NCBI RefSeq assembly: GCF_964199755.1
Contig: NC_133901.1
Span: 7,603,016 to 7,667,015, forward strand
Source: Larus michahellis
Lineage: Eukaryota; Chordata; Aves; Charadriiformes; Laridae
Reading direction: 5' to 3'
Length of the DNA: 64,000 nucleotides
The position numbers and the translations under genes are program-made. Shown here piece by piece: positions 19,986 through 33,099 of the stretch (position 1 is its first letter; each line of letters begins with the position of its first letter). The notes beneath the pieces are model-generated. The model was not told the DNA's origin, did not search any database, and saw nothing but the letters and a program-made list of their open reading frames with translations.

Positions 19986-22900
19986 CTGCTGCTTTAGCTG
20001 ACGCTGTTCAATGGGAATCCATGTTTTTCTGTTTTCGCACAAAAAATCATTAACATCTTCGGAAACTCCAGCTTGGAGCGGCAATCCATTGAGAGCAAGA
20101 TTAATACAGAGATACAATTAGAGATACATGCTGTTCATAATTGATGCTGCCCAAGCATCCAGGCATCCCTTAAGCAGGTGGCACAAACTTGTCCTCAGCA
20201 GCCACAGAAAGTAAAATCTGGAAATGCAAATGGCAGAAGCATTGCAACATGACAGAAGCAGGTCTATGAACTGATCCAGCCAGGGCTATTTTGGATGCCT
20301 TATTTTGATCCAGCTCTAACCTGATCCCATGGACTGAGTGGCCGGGAGAGGCTCCCATGCTCCGGGGACGACGCCAGCAGCACAGGAGCACTCCTGCGTG
20401 GCAGCCACTGGACTGTTCATCCAGAGCTGGACGAACAGTGCCCAATCTCTTGCTGAAATCAGTTCACTTCAGCCAAGCTTCAACCTGCTTTCCTTTCCTC
20501 CTGCGACTAGAACCAAGAACTATTTTTTTTTGTTTTTTTAAGGCTTATTCATGCTTTTTCATCAAGTATTTGCAGGGAAGAGCTGTGCTGCTGATCCAAT
20601 CAGCCAGGCAGCACAAGGTGACTCAGAGCTGGCAGCTCACAAATAAGGAGCAGAGCACAAATAGCAAGTGCTTATTTAAAATTAGTTCCGGTCAATGTAA
20701 GAACTTAAAAATTTACCCAAGACAATAGTCGGATAATATCAAGTAATGGGTGTATCTGAGAAAATTGTTCTCTGCTGGTGAATACTCTCTGAAGTAACAT
20801 TCATCAAATGACTTATGAATTATTTATTCAGCTGTGCTCTTAAACCTTAAAAGCAAACATTATTGATTTTGCTTCATATATCATATTATGGAACCAAGAA
20901 ATAGGAAAAAAAAAAAAATACCATGTCTAAAGTGGCATGGAAACAGCCCATCAGCGTGTTTATCTGTCCTGTAACGCAGAGAACGACGTACAGAAGTTGC
21001 AATGGCAAAGTCAGAGAGTGATTCTGGCCTCACTGGCATCTGCAAAACACTGTCAAGAAGATATGCCTTTAGCTACAGAATGCGGCGTGGAGTGTGAATA
21101 GAAAAAAAACACGTTTTGAATCTAAATCAAAACATAAGTGCCCTACTCTCGTGTTGTTGCTTTCGAACTGTTTGTGTATGTATCAAAGTTGAGACTTAAA
21201 TATCCAAGGTGAACAATAGCAAAATGAAATATTTACGTTGCTGGAGTGACAGAGAGAGTCTGAGGGAGAATACTCCAACTTGAAACAGAATTTCCTAGGA
21301 AGAGCTGAAGATTTTTTGGGTTTTTTTCAGCACTGAAATACACAGAGAACGGTAGACTTCGCAAGGGGAAGAAACAACAGTATCATAAATAAAACTTACA
21401 GTCAAGAAAAACAATAAATACTAAGTGCTTTGTTGCACACATGAGTTATTAAGGTTAACAACCCCATCTATTAGTATTTTTTTCTTATTAGTAGTACATT
21501 AGTACAAAGAAAACACTGTGATCTAGGTGGACAACACCAGCTCCTTCCATGAGGCCAGGTACCAAATGAGTGCGAAGCCCTTGAAGTAAAACAGGTTGCG
21601 ATTTCCCCTGCGTTTCTCGGTCCATTAATCTCCCTGTCATTCCTATCCAGCTTTTTCATATCTTCCTTGGACTTGGTGACAACGGAAAGCTTATGAGACT
21701 CCAAAGTACCATCATTAAAATAACAGATTACAAGGACAAAGCTCAGCATTCACCTTGCACCCAATGATATCTGATCAGAAGAGTTTCTTAAAAATTCAGG
21801 CTTCAGAACTGTACTCCAAAGTATCATGAAAGAAAAATCTTACTTTTAGCTACGCGACTTCCTTTGACTTCAGAGAGAATCACAAAACCTGTGACAAATG
21901 CTTGCGCTCTTTAGATTTAGTGGCTTCACACAGTAAAATCTGGGAATCACCACGCTGAAAGCGTTCCCCTCTCCAGTTATCAACACAACTGGAGAGTACA
22001 GGAAAAAAATTATTAACAAAAAAAAGGTTTAACCAATGGTGTCTTTCAAATATTTCCATCGTGCTCCAAATTAATGCCTCTGTTAACAAAGTAAGTCCCA
22101 ACGGCCCTGAAGGGGGACTCCCCATTGCATGACACCCAACCAAAATGTGATGTCTTCCTCTCATGTTAACGCGTTGTGCGGATGAATAACACAGCTGTTG
22201 CCTCTCACAACATATTCGTTATAAGGAGAAAAACGGTGAAACATTTGTCAAGCTGTTCTTTTCTTAGCAGCTCACTTTAAAAACCCTACCTTTAAAAAGA
22301 AAATCTAAAGTTAAACTGTAATGAAGCTAAATGACTGGATATTACAGAAGCCTTTGGCTACGGTCAGGGTTTATTAGGAGATAGTTCATGACACACAATA
22401 TTATACAGCGTTTAAAAACAACCGATTTGGCAACGTTATGGAGTTGTTGCATCTATGTAGGAGAACATCTCTGCTTACAGGGAGCCCTCGATGAAGTATT
22501 AATATGGGAGAAGAACTGAGTACTTTTTGGAGTAAAATCTACCCTGTGTGGGGAAGAAAAAATAAATAAAAAATCAATAAATATATTTCTTCTTTCAAAT
22601 CACAGTTGGCAAATTAGATCCACATTTCTTTGAGAGAAATCGCTTTAGTGAGAAGCGTCTCTATCAAATGAGATTTCAAATGTCTTGTGTTTCAAAGTTT
22701 TTCATGGTTGCTTATATAATACATTTGCTATATGGGCAGAGTTATCCTCTGTACTATATTTGTTGACATAATCTAGAGGTATTTTAGTAGCATATTTCAC
22801 AATTTGAAAGATATTTTTGACTACATATGCTTATTTGGTGGAGTTTGGGGACTTCAGATGTTGCATTTGACATGTAAACAGCTATGACTGATGACCAACC

Positions 22901-25059
22901 TTGCAAGTGGGATACAGAAAAATAATTACATTTTCCGTAGCCCCAGCTGATGGACGGCGGGATATGCGAACCCTTAACCAAACTCACTGATACTTGAAAA
23001 GATGCGGGCACCTCGGTTTACAAAGATCAGGAGACTACTAGAAAAAGGCTTATTATTTTAACTGTGGAGCGAATAGAGAATACTTGGTGCTGTCCTGCAG
23101 CCTAGAGCTGCTTGCAAAGTGTCACAGTGCCATAGCAGGGAAGCAGCAGAAATAAGCAGGCCAGCCAAAGTCATACTTAAATCACTTATAACGGGATCTC
23201 TCAGCATACAGCCATTGAATTTCCCAGGCATGGATGAGTAATTTAAGATTAGGTATCATTTTAGATGCTTTGTCCTATGATGTGGGATCATTTTCAGCAG
23301 GTATGGGGCTCTGCAGCTATTGCGTTTGGTAGGTTTACATCTTAAAAACGCTTCCTTTCTTTTTCTTTTGGTAAGTGGGTAGGAAGGCTCAGCGTGCTCA
23401 GCTGGAGAAGAGTGGGTTCACACTCAAGGGCCAAATTGGTAAAAGCAAGGGAAGGTGTAGAGGTAAGTGCCGTGGCTGGCACTGCACTAAACGACCTGAG
23501 TAATTCTTGCCCACCGAGGGCTGTGAGGAGCGTTCGTCGCTGAAGGAGGTTGACAGCGCTTTCATTTCCATGCTCCTGCCTCCGTTCCAGCCTGTGCTCC
23601 TTGGTCTTTTGCATATACGCTACCAATATACTGTTATATTCAGCTTTCTGGGGAAAGCAGATAAGGTCAGTTATCGTTGCATCACTAACAAGTTAGCATC
23701 TTGTGTCCCTAAAGACCTATCAATGGAGGCAGGGCTAAATTTCTTGATCTTATTTATAAAAAGAAAGCATTACTTTTCATTTTAGTATCAAATTAATACA
23801 AGAATTAATATCCTTTGATAAAAAATTCTCCACTGGTGTCTTCGGCCACAACGCACATTTGCTGAAAGCCAATCTATCTCACACTGGGTATTATTAAAAT
23901 GATTTCACATCATTTGGAGGCAAGGAAGATAAGTGAGTAAAAGGCTGGCAATCTAGAAGCGCTGTCTTCTATGGGCTGTACTAGGAGCAACTTCTTGAAC
24001 CATCAAGTAATGTTTTATAGCTTCCGAGATTATATTCCTTCTGCTTGTCAGTCACAAGTACAGGAAAAAATGGAGCACTAGTAAATAGAGATAACGGGGA
24101 TTTATGGGGACATGCGATGAATAAATACACAGGGAATAAAGTGCTGTATATGCATATACCAATATTTCAGAAAATATTTTTAGATATTTTAACAGTATCC
24201 CTAAATATTTACCAGTATCCCCCTAAGTATTCTGCTTACCTTTCCTAATATCTCCTCCTCTCTGTTTTTTCCTCTTTCAGGTTGTTTCTTAATATAGCGT
24301 TTGACTAAAATGCCACGTCTTTCTCCTATCGTTAAACCATTTTATTTTTACCTAGATGTTAAATTTCAAACCTTTTTGGAAAAATTGTTTTCAGCTTATC
24401 CTGCAGTTACCATAAGTGAGAAGCTGCCTACAAACAATGACAAGCTTTGTAATGTGTGTTAATAGAAACATCTGACCTCTCGTGAAGTCTGCAAACAGAA
24501 AGAGTTATAATCACAGCTGCTTCCTGCTTTGGATAAACAATTTTGGAGCATGGTGAAAACAGGCTGCCTAATTTCAAACACCAGTCTTAAACAAAAAAGT
24601 TAACATTTCTTATTGTCTTTTCTCAATTTTAGTTATAAAATCTTTATAGAAAAAGTAGCATTTTCAAAAGCACTCACCTTTGGGGATTTTCTACATTCCT
24701 TAACTTGTGGGCATCTGTTTCCAGTGGAATTGCTGTAGAAGGAATACAAACATATCGTCAATGGGTTTTAAAATAGCCTGTAAATGCCCAAGGAATAACA
24801 GGTCTCTGGTTGAAAATAACTTGTCTAATTTTTTTCCCTGCTACAAAAAAAGCTATTTAGTCTTAAGAGCTACCAATGCTTTTTATCCAAATAGTATTTA
24901 ACCCAAACACTTCGCTATTATACCCAGTAATTTAATGGCTTCCTTATTAATGTGGACTTATTAGCACAATAAGGAACGTAACTTCAAAATGCTTTTGATA
25001 TTGACTGCCAGTGCATAAACTGCGTAAAACCAGACATAAAATAAAGTCAAAAAAGTCTT
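19986..25059. other. Long non-coding stretch
   Basis: About 5 kb without any defensible gene. Items seen are a T-rich run at 20522-20539, A13 at 20906-20918, an AT-rich AATAAATAAAAAATCAATAAATA segment near 22560-22582 and a small tandem repeat at 24193-24234. Open frames are short, mutually overlapping and unrecognised. Confidence 0.5.
24193..24234. repeat. Imperfect ~20-bp tandem repeat
   Basis: CAGTATCCCTAAATATTTAC is followed directly by CAGTATCCCCCTAAGTATTC, two similar units with a few substitutions and a small length difference. The preceding AAATATTTTTAGATATTTT adds to the local repetitiveness. Confidence 0.5.
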
Positions 25060-25165
25060 ATCAGCCCATAAATATAACAAAGCAAGTTGCTGCCCTTGAT
25101 TACTTAAATCCAATTAACAGTGGTCACTTCACAACTGAATTTGCTGTTACAAAATCTTGAATTCA
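25060..25165. promoter_or_regulatory. Candidate conserved non-coding element
   Basis: CCTTGATTACTTAAATCCAA, CCAATTAACAGTGG, TCACTTCACAACTG and AATTTGCTGTTAC form a mixed, non-repetitive block with CAATTAA and TGATTACTTAA homeodomain/NKX-type cores. No coding potential is seen. The evidence is compositional only. Confidence 0.18.
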
Positions 25166-26022
25166 CCTATAAAGCTAAACCCATTGCTTTTTGAGGAGCA
25201 AATAGTACATTCAAACTTGAACTTAATGGAAATAAAGGACATAGAAGCTGGAGTTCAGGCTCAAGGTCAACATATATTAACAATCAGAAAGCCAAAACAA
25301 ATTCCTGAGGAATGAAATCTGTAATAACTTTTCGTTAGTAAACCAATTATGAAATGAGGACAACTTTCTAAAAAAAGGTGGTCATTATAAAGCACGTTGA
25401 AGGTACTATTGTACCTTCTTCTTGTGAAGAAAAAAAAAAAATCCATAGAATTGCAATTCCATGACCATTTTACATGCAAAAAGACAGCAGGACTTAGGTT
25501 TTATTTTTGCAGATTGTCATAAATATAAAAAAAGAATCTTTTTTCCCCCATAAGACAGGAATTATCCCAAAGTGGAAATGAACACATTTTCAAATTTACG
25601 ATGCCACAATATTTGAGTTGCTTCTGAATCAAAACGTTGCTGTTTGGAGCTGTGTGGTTCTTTACTTAATTTGAAACCACTTTGTCTCTGTAGCATAAAT
25701 AACTTTCCATTCTCTCCAATAGGTGGAATGCAGGCTGCTAGCAAAAAAATTCACCTATTCGACAGTAGCAGAATTTGTCAAAGCTTGATCTATGGCTTAC
25801 CCTCCCTCTAAAAAACATCAGTTCATAGAAAGTTGATGTGGTTTATCATTTACTGAGACACTGCTATATTTAATAACAGCATTCCAACATTCGTTATTGA
25901 TCTCTGTATTGCAACAATTCTTTCAATTCAGTCTGTCACATGGATGCACTATACCTTTACCGACTTTGCTGTGATGGTTTATGGAGCCCAGGCCTGGACC
26001 ATTTCCCACAACGGCAAGGCCG

Positions 26023-26034
26023 TGCGCATGCGTA
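26023..26034 (+). promoter_or_regulatory. NRF1-like site
   Basis: TGCGCATGCGTA matches the NRF1 consensus YGCGCAYGCGCR at all but one position. It stands inside a short CpG-bearing island (25981-26034) in otherwise CpG-poor DNA. NRF1 sites usually sit in promoters, but no gene start is evident here, so function is uncertain. Confidence 0.3.
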
Positions 26035-26180
26035 GATAAAGCAAGTGAAACGTAAGGGAAACATTCTATATGGTTCTATGTTACTCAAATCTGAGAAATA
26101 TTTAAAAACCAAAAGAATATATTTATTAAGCAAGTGTACTTATTTAAATCACATTACATTTGGGTTGCATTTATACTATG

Positions 26181-26202
26181 AATCTGAATTTAAATTCAGA
26201 TT
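26181..26202. other. 22-bp perfect palindrome
   Basis: The 22 bases from 26181 to 26202 equal their own reverse complement, centred on TTTAAA with outer arms AATCTGAA and TTCAGATT. Pairing stops at the flanking G and T. It has no loop and could form a cruciform only under torsion; it could also act as a dyad-symmetric protein site. Confidence 0.85.
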
Positions 26203-26434
26203 TAGAGTTTGAAAGCCAAAATAAATGTAAAATATCTCACTGACTTCAGTCTGACTCCTCTGGACACACCCACACAACTGAGAAGAGAATTTGCCCAACT
26301 GGAGACAATTCTGCGCACAGTTTTTATGTGAAAGATTTAAGGGTCTCCACCTCGAACAAATTGAGACTAAATATGATGAGAGCTCTGGGAACTAAAACTC
26401 TTCAGTGAAGGACAGAAAATTCTATTATCTATGT

Positions 26435-26475
26435 AGGGAAAAAAGAAAAGGAAAAAAAAAAGAAAGAAGAAAAAG
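26435..26475 (+). repeat. Polypurine tract, 41 nt
   Basis: Uninterrupted A/G from 26435 to 26475, mainly A with scattered G. Long polypurine-polypyrimidine tracts can form triplex (H-DNA) when mirror-symmetric; the symmetry here is only partial. Confidence 0.75.
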
Positions 26476-28149
26476 CACAGACAAAGCTAGGGGGAAAAGA
26501 AAATAATGCAGCAGATTCACTTCAATTCAGAAAGGTAAGACGCTCTTCCAGGCTGCTCAGCAAGACAGGAAAGAGATTCTGAAATATCAGCAAAGTCATA
26601 AGGTATGTCACGTAGCCAGAATGTGTCCCCAGCCTCCCAAAGAGAGATAAAACCTGCCAGCACGGTTTAGTTGGCAGACGTGGAATTGCACTATAAAATC
26701 ACTACCGTGTCTTCTTAAGGACATACATGTCGGACTCATCCATCCTGTGTCTCAGCAGTCGAGCAGTGCTCGCCCCAAGGCAAAGGGAGACAAGGCGATG
26801 TTTTGGTTGTATGCACATCTTTGGAGCACCTTCTGCCTCCTCTCTTGTGAGCACTTCGTCTCATGGGCCACATCCTTCATTGTGGTCTTATCTCCTCGTG
26901 AGCACTACAGCGATGTCCTGGGCTGTACAGCTACTACGCAAAAATGGTCTGATATTGACAGGGACCTAGAAAGTAGGAAAAGAGAGGTGGTTCAAAGCCA
27001 TCTTCCACCCGCCCCATCCTTTCATGGGTGCATGAATATGGAATAATCATTACAGAAAAAACCCTCAGAATTTCGCAGGTCAGCTTGGCAGATGTTTCTT
27101 GTTCTTGTAAACAATTTTTGAGGCGCATGCTGCATGTGAAGAGCTGTAAATGCCTCTGCTGTGAATCAATGCCTCTCAGGCATAAAAAGATATATTGTCA
27201 CAGGATAATATCTCTCCTTTTCCTGTTTTTTTTCAATACTGTCAAAACAAATGCTTTGCTTGAAAATAATTCTTGCAATATTTTGGATTCCCACTTGTTT
27301 GACAAATATGAGCAAGTCAAAATTAAAGGGATTTGTCATCACAGAGTCAACTCCAGAAACTAAACGTGAGCCACATCCGATAGGAATGCTTTGTGTGCCG
27401 GAGAATCATTTCCCAGTCAGAGAAAAATTGCCCATTTGGGGATGCTCCAGGTGACACGTTAGACATAAGCATTCAGATTGGGTACAATAACAGAATCCCT
27501 GCTAAGCGTGAAAACATTTTTGTTGCTTGTAGATGTTAAGAGGAATCAATATCGAAAAGCTTTATTACTACGACTCCCTTTCCTCCTACCCTACTTTGCG
27601 AGGCCAATTTCCCAGGCAGTCATGAGCCCGTTGCCCCTCTGGCACGGTGCTGGCAGTGGGGATTTAAAGGGTCTGATTCTTCCACTGCCTTTTTTCCCAG
27701 CATATATGTTAAATGCAGAATTATCAGGTTTCCCTGTACAGAAACTGCTTGAAAGAGAGGAGAGATTTATTTCAAAATCAAAGTGCAATCCAAGAGTCTA
27801 GTCTAGTGCATTAAACAACAATATCCCATAAGGGGAGATTGCTGGCCTTTCATGATTAATAAATTCATTTTTTCTGAAAAGCGTCAAGGAAAATGGATGC
27901 ACGTGTCTCAGAGTTCAGAAGAAAGTTTAAGCGTGAGTGATAACAAGGAATAAAAGCAGGAACCACAAGCAAGAAGAAAAATCGAGATCTGCACAAGAAA
28001 TTATGTTGCCATAAGAAGTCTAAAACATCAAGAAGCCTGCCAAGTGCTTAAAAACAGTCATTCAGTGCCAAAGCAAGCTGCAAACTAAAGAAAATACTTA
28101 ACCAAATTTGTTTACCCAGGGTCATTTTTTAAATGGTATTAAAGTAGAC

Positions 28150-28430
28150 GAATCATAACAGAAATGAAAGTCTGTAATTTTAGCAGATGATTACTAACTG
28201 CACTAATTAAGTGGCTTTAATTGGCTCCATCGAAGTCAAGAGACAATTCATGTGTACATTGCTGCAAGACTCAGTAATCATAATTTCTGCAAAGTAACTT
28301 TTAAATGAGTTATCCTGCAGCTTTTATTATCTAGATAGCTGGTTTCAGTCCATGATTTGCAGATTCCCAGGGGCCAAGGACCGAGGCACTAAAGGTAACT
28401 AAGAAAAGCATGTTTACTGTCAATACGCTT
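28150..28430. promoter_or_regulatory. Candidate conserved non-coding element
   Basis: One of the best enhancer-like blocks in the window. It contains CAGATGATTACTAACTGC, CACTAATTAAGTGGC (an NKX2-type AAGTG next to TAATTAA), TTTAATTGGCTCC, AGACAATTCATG, CAGTAATCATAATTTC and TATCTAGATAGC over about 280 bp with almost no homopolymer. No open frame is coding-like. Deep conservation is predicted from texture and could not be tested here. Confidence 0.3.
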
Positions 28431-30772
28431 TCCCAGGAAGCTTTGAAGGATCCCAAAAGTGAGAAAGATAAAGAAGAGAAGGGGGGGCAGAGGGAATACA
28501 TTTTTTCTGCTTTATTACTTCATTATTGCTCCCTAACTTTCTGAGCGCTTTCAAAATATGGAAAGATATGTTCTTGCTTTCCCCTGAAGAATTCCTATTT
28601 TGCTGCCCTTCTTAATTAAAGAGAAATAATATTAAAAATTAATTCTAAGGCACAAACCCCAAACATTTTACCATGTGCGAGCACTGCTGCCAAAAAATAG
28701 TTTCTACTCCTTGTAATGTTATTTAATCTTATTATTGAAAGTGGGCAACCTCAACTAAAACTTGGGGGTTTAGATAGCCTGAACCACACAAGTCCATCAG
28801 AAAATAATTTCCCCCATGGCGTCACTATTCAGCAAAAATTTTAATAACTGAAGAAGCAGTCCTAGAGCAGGAAGCATCAAGGCCTCTTATTTTATGTTTT
28901 CTCATTTAGCCCCATAACTCTCCCGTTTCACCTTGAAGTCTGACAAGAGCAATTAGTCCCTCTCCTTCCCATGAAATCACTTTATGGATTTGCAGCCTGT
29001 TGCTTTATTGTCATTCCTTTTCTCCAAATTGAGTATGTTCAGCTTTCCTGCAGTCCGACATTATAAACCTTTCACTCTTTCATTTGCGCTCTTCCCAACC
29101 CTCTTATTTATCTTTCTTTTTAGAAATACCATGCTCAAAAGCTTAATGTAGCATTTTAAATGTTACCTTCCCAGTTCCAAATTGAAAGGACTACATTTTT
29201 TCATTTATAGCTAGTGTTTTATAGGTGATCAAAACCTCAAAAAGTGGAGAACTGATCTAAAGATGTATAAAAGCCTTTGTACTAGAGCAACTACTTTAAG
29301 ACTATTTTAACTCAAACATATGAAAAAGCTGAATTAAAAGTATGTGTATATAAAAGCAGCTCAGCCATTTCTGAATCTCCGAACATTGACCATGACTACC
29401 TTAGAACTTTTAAAACATACTGATTTATATTTATTTCTTGTGCAGTCTCCCCTAAAAAGGAAAAACTTATTTTTTTTAAAAGCGTAGTTATAATTTTTTC
29501 TCAATTACTTTTTTAATACCTTTGTCTCCATTTTTTCCAGAAGATATCAAAGAAAACATTTTGTAGCCAACATCCTATGATAGGTTTCATTTGTCCTCTC
29601 CTAAATAAATTGAAGAAATAATTTAAGCTGAAGTCTACTTTTCCACCCCTGGAGAAGGTTCTCCTGTTCAACTCCACAATGTTCTTTCTCCTTAATCATT
29701 TTTTTCTGTAGGGAAGAACAAACTCATGAAATTACGGTCACATCATTTTTAGCTTAAAGGTCAGCATCTCTCTCGTTTTTCTCTTTAGATATGAGGATAA
29801 AATTTACATGGGTCAAGACTGACAACATTTTCTCATTTTTATTTACTGGCTCTGTGAAGGGAAGGTAACAGTTGCAGAGTCGGCTGTGAGCTTGGCAGCG
29901 CAGTTGCTATTTCGAAAAGAAATAAATACATGAAAGCACTGTCCACATTTGAAATCAGGCTTTGAGGGGTGGTGTGCCTGCACCACAAGCATGATGCTTT
30001 GCACCCTTCTTTCTCCTTACCTTATTTCTGCCCAACTCAGCCCGGGTGAGCCGCGCAATGGTGACAGAGCAGCAGGTGAGGCTTCCTTCAGTACGAGGAA
30101 CTGCACAGAAAAGAAAAAAAACTAAATCTACAGGGAACAACGGTGCAGCACAAAGCTAAAATGAGATAGAGACAGCCAAGAAAACTACTGAAGCAATGAA
30201 GACTTGCAACAGCTGCAAGAAGGAATAAATAAATATAGGCAACACGTAGATATCTGTCTGAATTCTGCCAGCCCCGTGGAAATTAATATAAAGTGACAGT
30301 GCAGTTGAAAGCAAGACAAGGCAAGAGAGCAGCCCTTGTGCAGCACGGAGCCTGTGGTAGGTAGGGAGAAGGTCCCCGGCCAGGCAGGGAGGACAACAGC
30401 CCTGCTCCCAGCACCAAAGCAGGAGCAGCAAAACCCGTTTAGTCCCTCCATCAGCACCTGCTGCTCCCACTTTTATTTTGCCAAACGTGATACTGCCCCC
30501 ATCTCCTGGCAGGGGGAGAGGCACGCCTGCTGCGGGGTTAGCAGGAGGGTACACGATCGCTTTGTGGATGTACATAATCCAGCCACGGGAATGACGAGCC
30601 TCCTTCACACCACTTAAACATGAGGAAAACAGTGCTAACACGCGTGTCCCCCCGTGCTACATCTACCCCTCTCTGCAGCCTCTCTCCAGGCCAGCTAAGT
30701 GGTTAGACAGCCTTGGGTAGACATTTTTCCCCAGGACCTGTTGGAAGAGAGATAAGCAGATATCGAAAGAGC

Positions 30773-30790
30773 AAAAAAAAAAAAAAAAAA
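30773..30790. repeat. Poly-A tract (A18)
   Basis: Uninterrupted A18 preceded by GAGC. It is a simple repeat, and no retroposon body was recognised. Confidence 0.85.
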
Positions 30791-31340
30791 TCACATTTAG
30801 AAATTACAGCTTGCATAAATGCCTGTGGGTCTCACCTCTTTCAGTACATTACCCCAGTTCCCACAGGGAGCGCAGCTGAATGATCACTGTCACCACCCTG
30901 GCAGCACAAGAACAACCAGACAAGTCCCCCCAGGTCTTCCCCAGCTGCATGTAGGGATGAGGGTTCAGGTGATGGCGTTTAAATAAATCTGTTGCCAGAT
31001 AACTTGTCCTTGAGCAGCCACTAATACAGATTTAGCTGTGACAGGGAAAGATAAGTTTGAGCTAGGTCCATAAAAATGTAGCCTCATGTCAAATAAAAAT
31101 AAAAACAGGAACACGGTATATATCAAAATACCCTTGTAAAGCAAAGGGGTGAAGATTTTATGCAGCGTGTGAGCACTTTATACTCTTATGACCCTGATTA
31201 TCAACAGAGAGCCTAGATTTCTTTACTCTGTAGTTTGTACTATCCCTCCCCTGGCTACAAAGCAGCGGTTCCCACCACCTCACTGCCTTGTTCTGCACAC
31301 GGGTGCAGGATAGAATATATTACATATATAAATAAAGAGC

Positions 31341-31361
31341 AAATATACTTGAAATATACTT
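31341..31361. repeat. 10-bp direct repeat
   Basis: AAATATACTT occurs at 31341-31350 and 31352-31361, separated by one G. It is a small local duplication in AT-rich DNA. Confidence 0.7.
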
Positions 31362-31484
31362 CAAAGACTGGGCATATAGTTTTAGAAAATTCACGTTGTA
31401 GTTGGTAAAGTAAATTAACCTCCTGGAAATTATCAAGAGTTTTGAGCTATTTCTGGAGGAGGAAAAAATGGCTGAAAAAGTTGT

Positions 31485-31526
31485 TAAATTTTTACAGTTC
31501 TTATAACAACTGCCATTTAAAATTTA
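31485..31526. other. Imperfect hairpin
   Basis: TAAATTTT (31485-31492) pairs with AAAATTTA (31519-31526), and the inner CAGTT (31495-31499) pairs with AACTG (31508-31512), with an asymmetric internal loop between. It is AT-rich and weak, and could be chance. Confidence 0.4.
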
Positions 31527-33099
31527 TGTCACTGTGTGTGCATTTTTGTTTATGATTTTCAAACAATTATTCACTTGGTTGTTTAATTAAGGAAATAATT
31601 CTATTTAAGTATAAGGTCGGTGCCTTTGCTCGGAGGTGTGGGCACTGGATTGTCCATGGTTTTGGTATATTGTGTAGACTGTGACAAACTAAAAAGTCTC
31701 AGGCTGCTGCAGCATTTTGAAGTTGCTGGGCACAGCCTGGAGGCTGTGAAAAGCTACCGGGACTTGCTGGGCTCTGTCCCGAGCTACAAAATGTGATTTA
31801 TCATATGTGGGAAGGACAACACAGTGTTGCAGAAACCCAACAAAGAGGCAACATTTGTGGTAGTTGCCCTGGCTTGGTAAATTAAGATGTCGTATGCCCC
31901 ATAATATGCTTTCCAGCTCATTCTACAAGATATTCTTGGAGATATATTAAAACTGCCGCGTGCCTGAAAAAGTCATTGATTTAAAATCAGAAATAACTGA
32001 CAGAAGTTTCTTCCCTTCATCCCGAGAGGCTTAGACTGGGGTTTCAGCAACGCATCTGCCTCCAGGCAACGCTGGCAGATGGCCTAGACACCACTTCCCC
32101 CAACGCTTTTCCATAGCCAAGAATTCAGATTTGCAGAGTTTCCAAAGAAATAACACTTTTACTTCCCTGATCAAACACAAGAAACACTGGACCTAAGAAT
32201 TGTACACGTCCCCTTCACAGGCAGCTATACAAAGGTCCCGCCAGTTCAAGGACATGAATAACTTCAATAAGTCGGGCTGCTCAGCACAACCCTGTGTGCA
32301 GCTCACACGCTGCTGAAGTCAATAAGAAAGATTTCCTCTAATAGGTTTCGAATTGGGCTAGAGCACAGCACCGGGCTGCCACGCTCATAACACGGGACGT
32401 GCATCAACAGAACATTTTTAGCACCTATAAAACAAGAAAACAAGGCAGAATGCATGCATTTCCCTAGCTGCAGCAAAACGAACACAAAAATATTAATGCA
32501 ATGGTGTGAAAACCACTCATTATTACTAATTTCTCTTTTATACTTGATCCTTTCTCTCAGCGAGCAGCTCTCTACCACCCATATGTCTATACACGCATGT
32601 ACACAGAGACAGGCATGCAGAAACACGAAGGCACTTTTTTATTTCTGCACCACAGACCAACATTACTCCTCTGCCTCTTCAATAACGAGATGCCGAAGAA
32701 GGAAATAAGCCTTTGCAAAGGCACTGTATTCTGGCTCACCGCTCTTTGCTGTTTTTCAGCTGGATGTCACTTCAGATTACCAAATGCTGTCCAAAGTGCA
32801 ACACAAACCCAACAGACCAATTTCTGTACTTATTTAATACTTCTGAATTCACTGATGCTGCGTGAGGTATAAATAAGTACGAATATTGCCCTAATATGTT
32901 TAGGGTAATATAAATCTGAAAAAATAGTCTGTCTTCTGCACTAGCAATCAAATCCCATTCTGAGCTAAAATAAACCTTAGGGAAAATATTAAAGACTGAA
33001 GGATGAGCTAAGTATGTAAAATTCAGCTAAGTAACGAGTAAATAGGTACATGAACTACATAGAAACATTTGATGAATGAGCTGAAGTAGGAAAAAATTA

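Larger units (their letters stand above)
25166..28149. other. Long non-coding stretch
   Basis: AT-rich DNA with A12 or so ending at 25441, an isolated NRF1-like motif, a 22-bp palindrome and a polypurine tract, all listed separately. A 100-codon frame on + (26747-27046) and others nearby show no domain. No gene is called. Confidence 0.5.
28431..33099. other. Long non-coding stretch
   Basis: Contains a T/A-rich segment at 29450-29540, a GC-richer patch at 30330-30560 crossed by a 161-codon - strand frame (30156-30641) with no recognisable domain, A18 at 30773-30790, a 10-bp direct repeat at 31341-31361 and an imperfect hairpin at 31485-31526. No gene is called. Confidence 0.5.

Noticed and set aside
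19661..19997. Open frames across the 19.7 kb CR1 copy
   Set aside because: They are translations of the untranslated 3' end of CR1 and not of its reverse transcriptase.
30500..30530. Possible CTCF site (CTGGCAGGGGGAGAG)
   Set aside because: Only the central AGGGGG fits well. Too many departures from the CTCF core.
30156..30641. 161-codon open frame, - strand
   Set aside because: Overlaps other frames on both strands in a GC-richer patch. No family resemblance.
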